From the NCBI GenBank assembly GCA_030407085.1, contig CM059582.1, positions 51,783,001-51,847,000 on the forward strand: a DNA stretch of 64,000 bases, in the 5' to 3' direction. Below the pieces are notes generated by a model. It did no database searches and was not told the origin of the DNA. It saw only the letters and a list, made by a program, of their open reading frames with translations. Shown here piece by piece: positions 25,061-37,500 of the stretch (the first letter of the stretch is position 1; every line of letters starts with the position of its first letter). A program made the translations under genes and the position numbers. The stretch is from Trichopria drosophilae. Its lineage: Eukaryota; Arthropoda; Insecta; Hymenoptera; Diapriidae.

Positions 25061-26057
25061 ACTTGTACATTTCGCCGTTGAGTTAGGTCGGGTGTTTGCG
25101 ATTATCTACATGCAAGTTACCCGCAAGCGGTAGCCGCATTGCATTCCACCTACTCGATTGAGTGTCCACGATTTCCATAGATCATTAAACTCTCATTGAT
25201 CGTCTCAGCCGGTGATAACCTGATGCTGCGAGGCGCTGCGCGTCATTATTAACAACCGAACGGCATTGGTAATTTAAGGAGACGCCCACTCGATAATCAT
25301 CAGCTAATTTAATTCGAACTCAATTGCTTATGAATTAGAAATTATGAGGTAATAAATGCACGGATATCAGAAATTTCGTTTTTAATAGGATAAGATTGAA
25401 TATTAATCACCTCCAGTGGAGACTATTAAGGTGGATGTAATTTGTGGGCATGAAGTATGATTATAGTTAGGGGAATGTAAATTGAATCGTTCTAAGGTAG
25501 GAAGACCAATTCTGTCTATAAACTTATTTTCTCGGAGTACGCAGTAGTACGTATTCATAATTTATAGCAAATTGTTTTTTTTTTATTGAGGAAAGTACTT
25601 TTTAATACTAGCTCTTATCTAAAACGATAAAAATAAAGAAGTTTACTACTTTTCAACCAAGAATTTACTCGTATTTTAAAGAGACTTTCCGATCCAAACT
25701 ACAGATGGAAGATTATGCATATATAATTAAAAAAAAAATTAAAATTATAGGACTCCAAATTTATTACAATAATCCGATGCAAATGTGATAAAACCATCTA
25801 AGATTATTTAAGTCCCCTATTATATTGAAATGATCATAACTATATATTTCCTCTCTATCTTTGACGAGGAAATCACGATGTTTTTGTGATGCATACTATC
25901 AAATTTTGTCTGATGATCGAAATTCGTCTGCTCGATCAGAAATAATACAAATTTAACTAGAAAAATTCACCAAATTTTTATGATGGTAAAGATGGAAAGA
26001 TTGGATTGTATTAAGATTTTGTTCAAAAAAGTGAGGACCAAAGTGAAAAGATTCGAT
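25061..26057. other. No gene recognised
   Basis: 25080-25330 is less AT-rich than average and may be conserved regulatory DNA. The rest is AT-rich with nothing seen. Confidence 0.3.
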
Positions 26058-26126
26058 GTGCCGGGAGTTGCACCCGGGACCGGCAGAATTTGCCGGTCGC
26101 ATGGTATATCAACTATTCTACGTGCC
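26058..26126 (-). pseudogene. tRNA-derived fragment (tRNA pseudogene or SINE head)
   Basis: Read on the minus strand, the sequence has an A-box-like TAGAATAGTTG. An anticodon-like arm follows, with a 5-bp CCGGC/GCCGG stem and a 7-nt loop. A T-arm CCGGG-TGCAACT-CCCGG contains a B-box-like GGTGCAACTCC. The acceptor strands do not pair and the loop lacks U33, so it cannot be a working tRNA. A tRNA-derived SINE head is the likeliest origin. Confidence 0.45.
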
Positions 26127-26836
26127 CTCTGACAATTTCGCAACATTAATTTTCAGATCTTTTAACAATCTAATCATAATAAGGTAGTACCAACTAGAGA
26201 GTATCAAATATTTAGTTATTATTTACTTAAGAGAATAAAAATACATTTATCTGCTTTGAAATAATCATTTTTATTATGTTAAACCGTTAGTATAGTTAAC
26301 AAATTATAAAAAGTTCTTCTATAATATTATACCATTCTTATTTCTTGCAGAACGAAATTTACCTTCCAGGTGCACAAAATTTAAGTCATCATCCCCCAAA
26401 TAAGGATATTTTACTTACATGGCATCTATTCAGTTCTCAAGGAAAAATTATTGATGGTTAAATAAATGTTTAGGAAGCAGAACACTAGACATACTATAAT
26501 CGAGTGTTCGTCATTCTTTGAACACACAACCTACAAGATTTACTATTAATTAATTAATTTAATAGTTTAGTGATTAATGTTCGAATTTAAGAAAACCGTC
26601 ATTCAATTTTTTAACAAACAATTTTTTTTCATTTTAAAATTTCTGATTTTAACATTATGGTAATTTTCAAAAAGTAGCCGAAAATTCCAATAAAAATTAT
26701 GTCTATCCTATGTAAATTTGACGCTGAGTTATAACCGCATCAGATCGTATGATGCAAACAATTAACATCATCCAAGTTTATTTCTATTGATGATGTACGT
26801 CTTGAATATTTTTCTATATTATTATGGTACTCACTT
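26127..26836. other. AT-rich stretch, nothing recognised
   Basis: No gene, RNA or repeat supported. Confidence 0.35.
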
Positions 26837-26919
26837 GACTTTGTTTTTCAGCATCAGTAGGCAAATCAGGCACATTGTTACCTTTTCCTAAATATTTTGA
26901 TATGACTAGACTAGTATAC
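26837..26919. CDS. Candidate short exon, strand ambiguous
   Basis: On the minus strand an ATG at 26919 opens 28 codons that end directly at a consensus GTGAGT donor. The last third of the frame is polar (Gly, Asn, Pro, Asp, Glu, Gln), unlike AT-driven translation. On the plus strand the same DNA is preceded by an excellent acceptor (TTTGTTTTTCAG, ending at 26851) and stays open in one frame for about 22 codons to TAA. Both cannot be right. Transcripts would decide. Confidence 0.22.
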
Positions 26920-28531
26920 ATATAATGGTTAATATTCGCATATATATAATTAATTAAGTGGACTCTTAGCATAATTTTATTTTGTGCTTCGAATATTTTT
27001 CCATCTTGTGACAGAGAAACTTGTGTTAGAGAAATTTGAGAGTGCTTTTTCCGTGCTTTCAGTATTTACACAATTAATATTTGCTATTTCGTTTTTAATT
27101 TTGCTATAACCAAGCTAATTGATAAAATTGGAATTTGCAACGATGGGTTCCGAAAGCAGACTTGTACTTCACGATTCAGTTTTGAGAAAAATGTAAAATC
27201 TATGTTTGGTAACATTTGCGAGGTTCCGCGTTCTCAACGGAAAATACCGTTTTAGCTGAAATTATTTTGCTGTACATTCGGGATATATCTATTGGACAGA
27301 TTCTGACAAGTAAATATTGACAAACAGGAAAGAATACTGACCTATCATGATGGAAAATAAAAGGTTTCTGCCAATCACAGCCATTTGTTTTTATTAAAAT
27401 TTATCAAAATTTGTCAGAATCCACATAATAACAGAACTGCTAAAGGTGTAATGAATTATTTACGTTTTTGATTTTTCTATAATTCACTGAACATAGTATT
27501 CCTTTTTACTTAGCAAAATTTGAGCCCTTTAATTATGTACATGAAACAAATATTTCTCAGTATTACATTATACGTATTAGATTTGATAACATCTTAGGAT
27601 AATGTGAACGTAATGTTTTTTCAACTGTAATTTTGGTACGTTGTTAATTCTTATGTCGGAAACATTTTTCACAAACAGGCGGCACCATTTTCTTTTTGCG
27701 ATAAATATGACAATTGCTTCGAGATTTAACACAAACATATTGAGAAATATGAAGTAGGATAATATCGGTTTTATAACGTCCATAAAATAAATGTTTTCTT
27801 CTAATTTGTTATGTTGTAATTTTTATTTTTATTTACATGTTCCAACTCTCAGTTGTCTTTGCATTATCTTGAGCGAATAAGAGTTTTTCCTAATATATTG
27901 GTATTCTAGAAGTGTGTAATAAAAGTCACAGTATTTATAAAATAATAACTCATCGATCTTTTTATTTTTACTCGCACCTAGATAAATATCCGGTTGCAAG
28001 TCAGGGCCAAGCTGGCGCCCGAATATTCACAAACTGCTTCTACTAGGAGTGTTTACACCATATTTCTAGGTTACAATATAGGTCCATACTTGCTTACGTA
28101 ATGAAATGATACCTGTTTCACTGTTTACAAAATAAACTTTCAAATGTAATTACCTCTTTCTACCGATTTACATAGTGTCTCGATAAGTAACGATTGTTTC
28201 TTAAAAATTATGCAAATTCAAATTCTGATAATAAATAGCAATATTGGTAAAACTTTGATAATAAACAAACATGTAGCAAAGGACTTGTCGGATCAAATTA
28301 AAGAAAAAAGTATAAATTAAAAACATTTTAAATTTATTTGTCTACTTGAATAAAGCTTATTTTCGTTTTCTAATTTGATAAATCGCAAGCGAAATATATT
28401 TCATTGATTTTCTATTAGTAAAACTTGGGATAAATTTCTAACCACTCAATTAGTTTCTGTTTTCCTCGTACATTATCTTAAGAATAACACCTAAATTATA
28501 AATGTTTATATACATAAACCTGGATAAGTAG
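26920..28531. other. AT-rich stretch, nothing recognised
   Basis: No supported gene. The minus frame at 27577-27783 is AT-driven. Confidence 0.35.
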
Positions 28532-28585
28532 TTACTCTAAGCAGACGAAATCAATGTTCATAAATGCCATCGTTGAAAATCTCAC
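28532..28585 (-). CDS. Candidate terminal micro-exon
   Basis: A strong minus-strand acceptor (TATATTTTGTGTTTCAG) precedes 18 codons including the TAA. ACGATGG in it is also a good start context, so a first exon is possible. No partner exon was found. Confidence 0.18.
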   Translation of the reverse strand: MRFSTMAFMNIDFVCLE

Positions 28586-29614
28586 CTGAAACACAAAATA
28601 TAGAATCATAAGCATATTAATTGCAGAAACAAGAGAGTATATATGCATAATAGATGAACAAAAATAACTTGTACAATAAATACACGCATTTTGCTATTAC
28701 CTACGTAATATTGTAAGTCGTTAAAAATAATTTTACAATAAAGTAATAATTAATGTTCATCGACTTTGTTGAATCGCTGTACATAACGCAACAAATGAAT
28801 AATTCAAATGGTTCTACGCATATCGCTAGTTTTTACTGCAAATTTCTATTATTCAATTACTTCATTATGGCCCATTGGAGAAACGCGGTCTTAACTTACT
28901 CTAACCTGCGTTTATTTGTCATAGACTAATTTAATTGCAGAATCGCGTAATTACATTAGTCGTGGTCAATAATCGGTTCGAAATACATTACGTAACTTAA
29001 TCAGATCTTTTAAACTTTCTTTCAATTGAAGCTTTTGCCGACTATCGCGGTAATAATCGTAAGAGTGAATGGCAAGGTGAAAGCAATCAGCTATTAGTTT
29101 TAAGAACTGTAAAGATGTGACCGTTAGGAAGTACAAACAAATATTCGGTTTATAAATGACATGAAGAATATGACATTCATAGATTTTCTTACTAAAGATA
29201 AAGTTTTAACTTACACAGTTTGCTTAGATTAATTAAATTCACCTCTGATCATAATGCAATTTCTTTAAAAACTGACCTTCGATATATTTCTGTTTAAATC
29301 GCATTTAGAACACAATACTATGACTTATTTATAACAACAGCTCTGTATTGTTTCGTATTATCGAAATATATAACCGTATTATAAGATAAGAGTACTTCGC
29401 TGCAAATTTGAACGTAACATATATTATTTTTAACAATATTTTCCAACTTAACGATCGTAAGTTATGACACATAATTGCATAGTGAAAGAATATAAATAGC
29501 TGAGACTGTAAATTATCACATACTATTTTCGATAAACACTTTGAACGTGACTAAAATCATTTGAGCATAATTGAATACCTTTAAGAAATTTTCGAAACCC
29601 TATGTAAATTTACT
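28586..29614. other. AT-rich stretch, nothing recognised
   Basis: No gene, RNA gene or repeat could be supported. Confidence 0.35.
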
Positions 29615-29870
29615 TACGGCGACGCCTAAAGTGGTGCACGTTTATCGCGAGTGTCCAACAAAAATTCTTTCATGCGTAACGAAAATCGAGGCTGACGAAG
29701 CATTTTGAATCACGCTTCATAAATCATGACAAAACTGATACGCGTACGTGAAATTTCGTCGAGCGTCATTCAAGAATAACCTGCAATTACCAGTAGGATC
29801 TTACTGTGCTTGCGGGTTGCACGTAGGATGGGCTTCGGGAAGGATCCTCGGGTCATATATATGCAAATTG
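29615..29870 (-). promoter_or_regulatory. Candidate promoter and untranslated first exon
   Basis: On the minus strand, an ATTTGCAT octamer runs into a TATATATA at about 29863-29854. Downstream is about 200 nt of GC-richer sequence that ends at a perfect GTAAGT donor (first intron base 29614). The stretch has short upstream ORFs (19 and 25 codons) that both stop before the donor, so the exon would be non-coding. A plus-strand frame (29748-29954) overlaps but has no signal. Confidence 0.28.
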
Positions 29871-30764
29871 ATGGAGAGCATTTGGCTGTGGTTTATGACG
29901 TGTGTAGGCGAAAAATATGAGTCAACCCTTTTTTGCGAGCCGACCGTTTCTTAAACGGAATAAGCGATATCCGCATCCAGTCATAAAAGTGTGACACAAA
30001 CGTCAAATTTTATAAACGCTTAATCTTTCATATGTAATTACATTTTATTACTCTGATAATATGAGTAATAAAATCTGACACATATTTTGAATAGCACAAT
30101 AAGATATTTACAACTTCGCTTCGCAAATACAAATGTTTACAATTTTGACGATGATCGAAAAAAATTTATGCTTTACGTTCCTTTAAGGAGACGATCTTTT
30201 TGCGTTACGTCACATGCAGTGCGATTTTTGCAAGAAGTATTAAAACATGTCGGTAAATATTAATGGAGAAATTCCAAGTGAGATCACCAAGTCAGTAAAT
30301 CTCGGGACATATATGTCGATGTTATACGCAAATTTTATTATTTATGATGGAGCTTTCGTGGAGGTAACTGGCATTAAAATAAAGTACTTTAAAAATTCCT
30401 TTGATGTAATTAGGGTCGCATTCAATGCCTAATATGGACCTCCTCAGGACTTGTTTGAGTTGTGACTTAAGTAAGAATTAAAAGTTTTGTTGATACTTCA
30501 ATTAACAATTGTTACATTGATATTCTTTTAGTTAACAAATTCATTTTTTAATTGCATTTTTATATAGAACTTCAAGAGAAGCAATAAAGTCTTGCTATTT
30601 ACAACTACACTTAATTTAAAATTGCAAAACAATAGATATTCCAAAATCTTTCTCTTTCGCAACTTGACGTGCCTTGTAATGGCCTTTACGTTTCTCCTAG
30701 CATAAATATCTAATATCAACAAACTAGTTGCCTCAGAATTATCTCTCTGTCAGGCTGCATCTAA
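29871..30764. other. Stretch without a supported gene
   Basis: A 61-codon ATG frame at 30247-30432 has an A at -3 and a TTACGTCA (CRE) about 40 bp upstream. It has no domain and an AT-rich second half. It is noted, not called. Confidence 0.25.
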
Positions 30765-30774
30765 CTAATTTCTT

Positions 30775-31255
30775 ACCGAAAGAACAGCCGAGGAACAAAG
30801 CGCCGGGCAAGAAAATAGGAACGCGGCGGGGTCAGAAGGTCGCGACCCATTCAACGGTAAATAATCGGAGGAACCGATCGCGCCCTCGCCGATCCCGTTA
30901 ATGGGAGCGTCTATCGACTTATCGAAGCATCGATCTATCGACCTATCGATCTGCCCAGTGAAAGCAGAAGCAAGAAACGTCCGCAATGTTGCATATAAGC
31001 GCGAGTACGCGCTCGAGATTACCGCGAATGCAGTCGAACGTTCGTGTCGTACTTTAGCATCATTGCGCAATGTCGGGAAAAGCCTTTCTTTTCGCGCATA
31101 TAACGAGCGAGATGCTAATCGGCGCTCATTAGCACGGCATGCCGTGCGTTTGACAGTACTACGCTATCCGATAAGACATTCGCGGTTCCTGGATAGTCTC
31201 AGACAGTCTTTTGTATCAGCTGGATTTAGCGATGATAATAACGCGGCGTAGCCTA
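30775..31255. promoter_or_regulatory. GC- and CpG-rich island with clustered ATCGAT motifs
   Basis: About 480 bp is far richer in GC and CpG than its flanks. At 30910-30952 it carries TATCGA, TTATCGA, CATCGATC, TATCGACC and TATCGATC in tandem, core words of insect DREF/BEAF-type promoter and boundary factors. A GCGCGAGTACGCGC near-palindrome lies near 30999-31012 and a perfect CACGGCATGCCGTG at 31133-31146. Frames of 116 codons (plus) and 101 codons (minus) overlap here. Both look like by-products of low stop-codon density. It is probably a housekeeping-type promoter or boundary element. Confidence 0.4.
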
Positions 31256-31763
31256 ATAGGAAGTTGGCGGAAGTCGGAATGTCGACGTAACATGGGTGCT
31301 CAATTTTGGCGTATTATCAGTAAGAATTAACAAACAGATTCTGACGATAAAATTACTAAACGTTAATATGAATATAAAATGAATTCCCTTTTTTTGTCAA
31401 AAAAATCAAAAATTTTGAGTCATTTGATTACTTCAGTGTTGGGAAATTATGAAAAACATTTTGTGCCTATTAACATGGTGTATTATGTAAAATGTCATTT
31501 TTCAAGTCTGTATATGCGAAATTTGCACAGAATTAACAAATAGATTTTCTTAAAATTAATGTCGAATAAAGAAAAATATATAACAAATGTTCGAGAGAAA
31601 GAATTATATCGATTGGATATGCTACGTAAAAGAACTTCAATAAAATTGTTGTCAAAAGTTCATTATCGTACAGGTTAGAAGCCATTATGCGACTTCCGAA
31701 CGGTACTGAACTAAACAAAATTGGGCAAAAATTGCACTTGACTCTCTACGTACCATACCAACC
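31256..31763. other. AT-rich stretch, nothing recognised
   Basis: No supported gene. ACAGATT-containing segments at about 31330 and 31530 are loosely alike. Confidence 0.3.
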
Positions 31764-32707
31764 TCCTTAAAGCTTCAAAGCCAAAGTCACCAAAACCAAA
31801 CCAAACTAGTCATAAAATTTGTTATTTTTTTTATTGCTAATTTGTTACCCTATTACCGATTTTTTTGCTCAAATATTTAAAAAAAATGGCATGAATTTCC
31901 AGCTTAAGATAAAACTACCAAACCCTTATTAAGAAAATACACTTAGACACGTCGAAACCAAACCGACATAGATGGAATATTTGTTACTTCTTTGTCGCTA
32001 AGAGGTACTGCTAATGACAATTTCGTTACTTAATTATTTAAAAAAAACCCTAGGGTTTATTAGTTTATGATAAAGCTACCAAACCCTATGTCGAAAGACA
32101 TATATACCAGCAATCAAATAAAAATTCAATGGCTTAGGAATTATGGCTACCAAAAACAATAAAAATAAATGCCTAGTATGCATTACTGGCAGGGTACCAG
32201 TTAGTGACCAGGAGGGCGCAACATTTATTTATTATTAGGGACACAATTAAAAAATCATTACACTGGCGCCACTAACAAAGCTCATTCATTAAATATCCTC
32301 CTCCATTATCTTAAATGATTATTTACTATAAAACCTTGTTTTCCTTTGATAAAAACCGGAAGTAGAGAGTTACAATCGACAAAATGACCGAATTTACGTA
32401 TATGAGCCCAGTTCTTAGTCGAAAATGTTGCGGTAACAAATTGTTACGAATTGTAAAGATGCATCTTATTCTACACAGTACTAGGGATATTATCTATATG
32501 AAATCGCTTGGTTTTGGTGGGTCAAAAAGCGGAGGAAGAGAGTTAAAGTCGATAAAATGACCGAAATTACGTACCTAAGTAATTTATTTTTTTTTTATAT
32601 TTCAGCAATAAAGACACTAAGGTAACAAATTAGCAAAAAAAAAGTAACTAATTTTACGACTAGTTTGGTTTGGTTTTTGGTGACTTTGGCTCTGCTGCTT
32701 TAAGAAC
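31764..32707. mobile_element. 0.94-kb element with long (about 95 bp) inverted repeats
   Basis: The left arm (about 31764-31858) and the reverse complement of the right arm (about 32612-32707) share GCCAAAGTCACCAAAA, CCAAACCAAACTAGTC, TAAAATT and TTGCTAATTTGTTACC in order. The interior has imperfect internal repeats: AAACTACCAAACCC at about 31911 and 32074, and ATCGACAAAATGACCGAA-like words at about 32376 and 32547. It has no transposase frame and is a non-autonomous foldback-type element. Confidence 0.6.
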
Positions 32708-33039
32708 CTTTAAGAATAATATACAAACGTTTCATATGCATGTAGTCCTCCAACGTTAAAATTTGAAGTTTTGTCTGTATGGCGCAGTCATAGCAGTCAT
32801 TTTAAAAAAAAATTAATCCCTGCATCGGCCTAATGAAGGACCAGCAATTTTTTTTATATAAAAACTGTATATTAATCCTTTACTTCAGTGTCGTCACTTC
32901 GGAAATCGCATTTTTTATATTTTTATCAGTTTTTAAGTATCACTTCGTGCTTAAATCTGTACAAAGCTGAGATATTTATTTAAAAATTAAAAAACTACAA
33001 AAAATAATGATCGTATCTTAAACAATTAAATGAACTTTA
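32708..33039. other. AT-rich stretch, nothing recognised
   Basis: Nothing could be supported. Confidence 0.3.
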
Positions 33040-33250
33040 AAATACAATATGTTGCGATCAGGTTCCATATTGTAAATAAAAAATTATTTGTTGCTTACAT
33101 ATTGGGTCCGCTATTGTGAATTTCATAAGTATGGTTTGTATTTAACTTCAGCGAAAACTTCTAAATACAGGTGTCTCTATAATCAAATAATCATTCAATC
33201 AGTTATGATCAGGTTTGAAATCTGCGATCCCGAAAATCGCTGATTAAAAT
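33040..33250. repeat. Diverged fragments of the dispersed CCATTTTGAAT repeat
   Basis: ATATTGGGTCCGCTATTGTGAATTTC-like words, AACTTCAGCG and TCTGCGATCCCGAAAATCGCTG-like words follow the order seen in the copies at 590-770 and 63010-63200, but are strongly diverged. Confidence 0.3.
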
Positions 33251-36200
33251 AGATTATGTGATTGTATTCTATTATAATACATTTTTTCAAACTAATGTTG
33301 TCTGTTTCTATTCTTTTTAAATGCTAATACTGTAATATGATTAACATTTCTACTTCTATTATTTCAGGCATTCTGGGCGTATTAATGAAGGATGTAGTGT
33401 TGCAACTGTTTTTTAAGCGACTCCAGATTCTTTTTCGAACTAATTTGTCGTTACAAACCATACATTAGAGGTTGAAGAGTTTAAATGTAATTAAAAATCG
33501 TCTATTCTATCCAAACGATAAACTGGTGTACTCATACATGGCTTCAAACTTGAGTTACATTTTTGACAAATCTCCTTTTTTTTGAGCTGCTCAAAAGTAC
33601 ATCTCGGATAAACCTTCAGGTAAAAATCGATCGATTCGAAGTATTTCCATTAAATGGTTAATTTATTAATTGACCAAATTTTCTATAATACAAAAGATAT
33701 ACCAGTTAAAAAATTAAATTGGTTACGTGTTGCTTTCTGGATCCATTAAAAAATGATTGGTGACAAATATTGCACATCTCCAGTTTTATGCAAAATTATC
33801 TTGGCAAAATAATATCTGCTCTTCAAAACAAGACTATTGTTAAACTTATTATTCAAAATATTTATAAGTTTTTTTTTTACAGCACATAATAACGTTATTC
33901 GAGTTTCCTCCCTTAATTTTAAATATACATTCAAATCCCTTTGTATATTTCCGAGTAGTCAGTGATTCTTACACAAAAGGCCATTTTCCATTAAAATATG
34001 TTATGTTTTTGAGAGATTCCGAAATTCTTCTTTAATCACTAACAATACTAATACAATACATAGCATAATTCTCTCAGTAAAAGTAATAATTCACTAAGTA
34101 TGGATAACAAGTAAATTTCAATACGTGATTCTCAACCATACAAGAAGCCGCCCTTCTCTTTATTCATCTTCCTCGTTCACTTTTACTCTCTCATCCTCAG
34201 AATAATTTTTGAACTCACGAAGTTTACGTTCCGGCTGGATTCCCAAATCACTTTCACAAACCGTTGCATTCGGCAATATCCGATGCTCTTTTTTGCATTC
34301 CGTTATTTCAGTCCGTTACTCCCTTCGGTTAAATTTCAGTCAGCGAAATTGACCTGTACTTCATGGAACAGTCTTACCATATTCCAGTTATGTTTTTGAT
34401 AATTAAAGATAACAAATTAATTGGACTCTCGTAACAAATCGACTGGAGAACCGAAAATTTCGTAAACATGAATCTTGCGTGATGCAAGGAATTTATTCAA
34501 ATGCAAATAACATGCTCATATTTTATATGCATTTCGGAAAATCGGTGCATCAGAGACATGCAATGTCGATTCATTGTATGGAGCATGCAAAATTTTCAGG
34601 TGTAATCGTCTCTCCCACGATCTCAAGAAATGTATTTATCAATTGAACAAGTTGCGCACAGCGGGAGATCGTAAATACTGGCACAAGATAAAAGAATGTT
34701 ATTTACGTAATAATATTCCATATTTTTTCAGCTTCTATATATATTTAAAATTTCTAGTGATAATAAACCAGTTAAGAAAAATCCAAGAAGTTTTTCTAGA
34801 AATATTGGAATGGGAGCTCTTATCTACAATCGTTTGGATCATTCGCCAGTCAATCAAATCGAACCAAGCTTTATGAATGCTTGAGCGGGTTAAATGTTAT
34901 ATATTTGCATGATGCCCGAAGTTTATAGCTTGGTTGCAATTATGTCACGTATAAGGTATTGCGTATATCTGCTTTTTATTTTATTTTTATTTAAAACTTA
35001 GATATAAATAAATCATTTCAGCAGTAACGAATAATTTTAAAAGCGGAAACGCAATAGCATCCGGGAGCACGAACTGTGAGGAAAGTACCGAACGATGAAA
35101 AGAAATTTAAGTCATAAATGTTTCACCTCGGATTAAAATCTTACTTAGAAGTTTTTAACCGTTTAACTCGTTATTTTATACTTGAACAATTACATCGTAT
35201 AATAAAAGAAATCAAGTTCTTCTTTATAAACAATATCAATACAATAAGCTTTATAAGGTCACCTGTTTAACATTTTTACCATATATATGTCATGTTCGAA
35301 GTACAAAACTTAATTTCCCACGAAACTAAACCAAGCTATGGCGACGTTTCACTTGTCGCTACACTTGTCCTTTCACTTCTTTTTACTAATTTAAAGAAAG
35401 CGTAAATAGTTAGTGAGATGTAAAAGGTGTCAAAATATCACCTACATGAGTATTCCAAAGAAATGCTCTTTTTCTCGTTTATAAAGATTTTTTAGTTAGC
35501 TATGAAGTACCTTCCTGAGTGGGTAAATTCAAATATATTTGATAGTAGACCAGAAAGTAGTACCAGAAACATTTTCGTTAGGTAAGACCTATATTCATTA
35601 CTTATTAGTTCATTTTATTTTTATTTGCTAACAATTCTCAAAGTTTATTTATCTACTACAAGAAAGTTGCTGCAAACAGTAAAATACAATTGAGGATAAT
35701 TTGAAGTAATCAGGGTAGTTAAAATATACGTAATATAATTTATCAGAATTTATTTCAGGGGATTAATAATACAAAAATTATTGTGCATGCATTGAAATAA
35801 TGAAGGTGTACGAAACTAGGGCACAATTGCGCAAACACAAGTATGAAATAAATGAAGCTAATTATGATTCGGGAGACTTGAATAATGGTCCACTAATAAA
35901 TGATGTATGGGCATGAAGTTCCTCGTAAATCTTACACGATCATCATCAGCGTAGTGGAACGGATAAAAATCGATCGTTCAATCATGCTCCGACATACATT
36001 GCGATAAATTATCACTATCAGCAATTCATTTCACGTTTTCATGATGCGTTGATGTCGGAATCTATGAACTCGTCTCGCATTTAGGTCCATAACGGCGTAT
36101 ATCTTTGATCTGCACGATCGTAATCGTAAATATTCCGCTGATGGTTGCAACAGCGTGTCGTCGTGCCAACATACCGACGAAGTTCACAATTTACTGGTCA

Positions 36201-37125
36201 GCGGATTTCCAGCAGCTTCCTGTACCAGCCGTTTAGAATCGTATTCTATGTTTATGGTTTCTGGTAAACATAGTAATGGGAAGATAAGTGAGAGTAGCCG
36301 ACTGTCAGATCGACGATCGATGCGATCAAATGTACACATTCAGAGGAGAAATTAAAGGATCTAACCAGCCGACACATAGCAGTAATAGAAAAGTCGTATA
36401 ATATATAGCAATAGATTTTGATGGCCCCATGTGGAATGGTGCCTTGAAGTTACTGATCCTCGTCGAAATTTATTCTAATTAACACATGATGAGTAGTAGT
36501 TACTTTTAGTACTATCTTTTTTATCTACTATAACCTGATAATATTAGATCAAATGCGATGCTTGGTTACTTCTGAAACCAGAACTCATAAGGAAGTTGGT
36601 TTCGCATTCCGAACTGACGATTTCTAAGTAGGACTTGTCTAGTCTCGAAGACCTATATGTTTATCAATTTAGGAAATTTTGTGCTATGACATCTTTTCAA
36701 AATATACCTTTCAAAAGTTCTACAATAATGTATTGTCTTTTTTCTATAGCTAGTATTAAATGTATGGTTCACAAAATAATTACTGTAGCTTTTTGTTCTG
36801 AATTTCATGTGATATACTACCAAGGAAGAACATAAACAAAAATAGTTTTTCCAGATAGGACATTCATAGATTCCCGCAGCATTTTACGTTCTGGAAATTT
36901 AAGATGATCATATAAAACACACGTTAAACAGTAGAACGTGGTCGTAGAATATAGCCAGCCATAAATCAATGTTCCTAGCGACTTGATGGTGATCGACACT
37001 TGATGGCGGGCGATAACGAGTCATCATCTACTAGCATGGATGAGCTACAGAGGAAACGAACGCCGCTTTAAACGGCCACTTTCACCAAGTTCGAACCGGA
37101 TTGGGATATCTTTCACTCTCATAAG
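33251..37125. other. Mostly AT-rich stretch without a supported gene
   Basis: 35900-36360 is less AT-rich and may be regulatory. A 66-codon frame at 36155-36355 starts with GTG only. At 36978-37070 a plus frame after a weak AG runs about 30 Ser-, Asp- and Arg-rich codons to a TAA and stays open in the same frame for another 44 codons beyond it. This could be a broken exon just upstream of the candidate exon at 37126. Confidence 0.3.
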
Positions 37126-37220
37126 ATTACTCATCTGCGCATATACGGTTCGAAGACGAGCCTCGTGGCAATGCGGGTTTTCGCGAACATTTTAAGAATG
37201 AAAGGATGATGGCAAATTTG
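37126..37220 (+). CDS. Candidate internal exon, unknown function
   Basis: An acceptor with an upstream CT-rich stretch (TCTTTCACTCTCATAAG) is followed by 95 nt open in one frame, ending exactly at GTAAGT (37221). The 31 complete codons give a polar, charged product (Glu, Arg, Asn, Phe rich) with balanced codon use, quite unlike translation of the AT-rich flanks. Incoming phase is one base and outgoing phase is zero. No neighbouring exon was confirmed. The splice bounds are seen; coding is inference. Confidence 0.35.
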
Positions 37221-37500
37221 GTAAGTGGATTGGAACAGGAATCTTGCTGTGCAAAAATATCCCCTATATTATACCATCATTGCTCTACATATCTATACAA
37301 ATAAAAAAAAGTGTTTAGATACAGCCTAACAAAGCCCAAAGTAATAAAAAACAGAAGATACTATATAATAGCTTCTTTGGACCCAAAAACTATCCATTTT
37401 TTAAATTTGACAGTATTTAAAATAAATACCGTAACTGTACTGAGTTTAGTCAAAATAACTCTTGAATTTAAGCTACAAGAACGCAAGTTCGAATTAAAAA

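Noticed and set aside
30247..30432. 61-codon ATG frame with an upstream CRE
   Set aside because: No domain, no TATA box, and length within chance expectation.
30765..31251. Overlapping 116-codon plus and 101-codon minus frames
   Set aside because: Both result from high GC in a probable regulatory island; neither has a domain or splice support.
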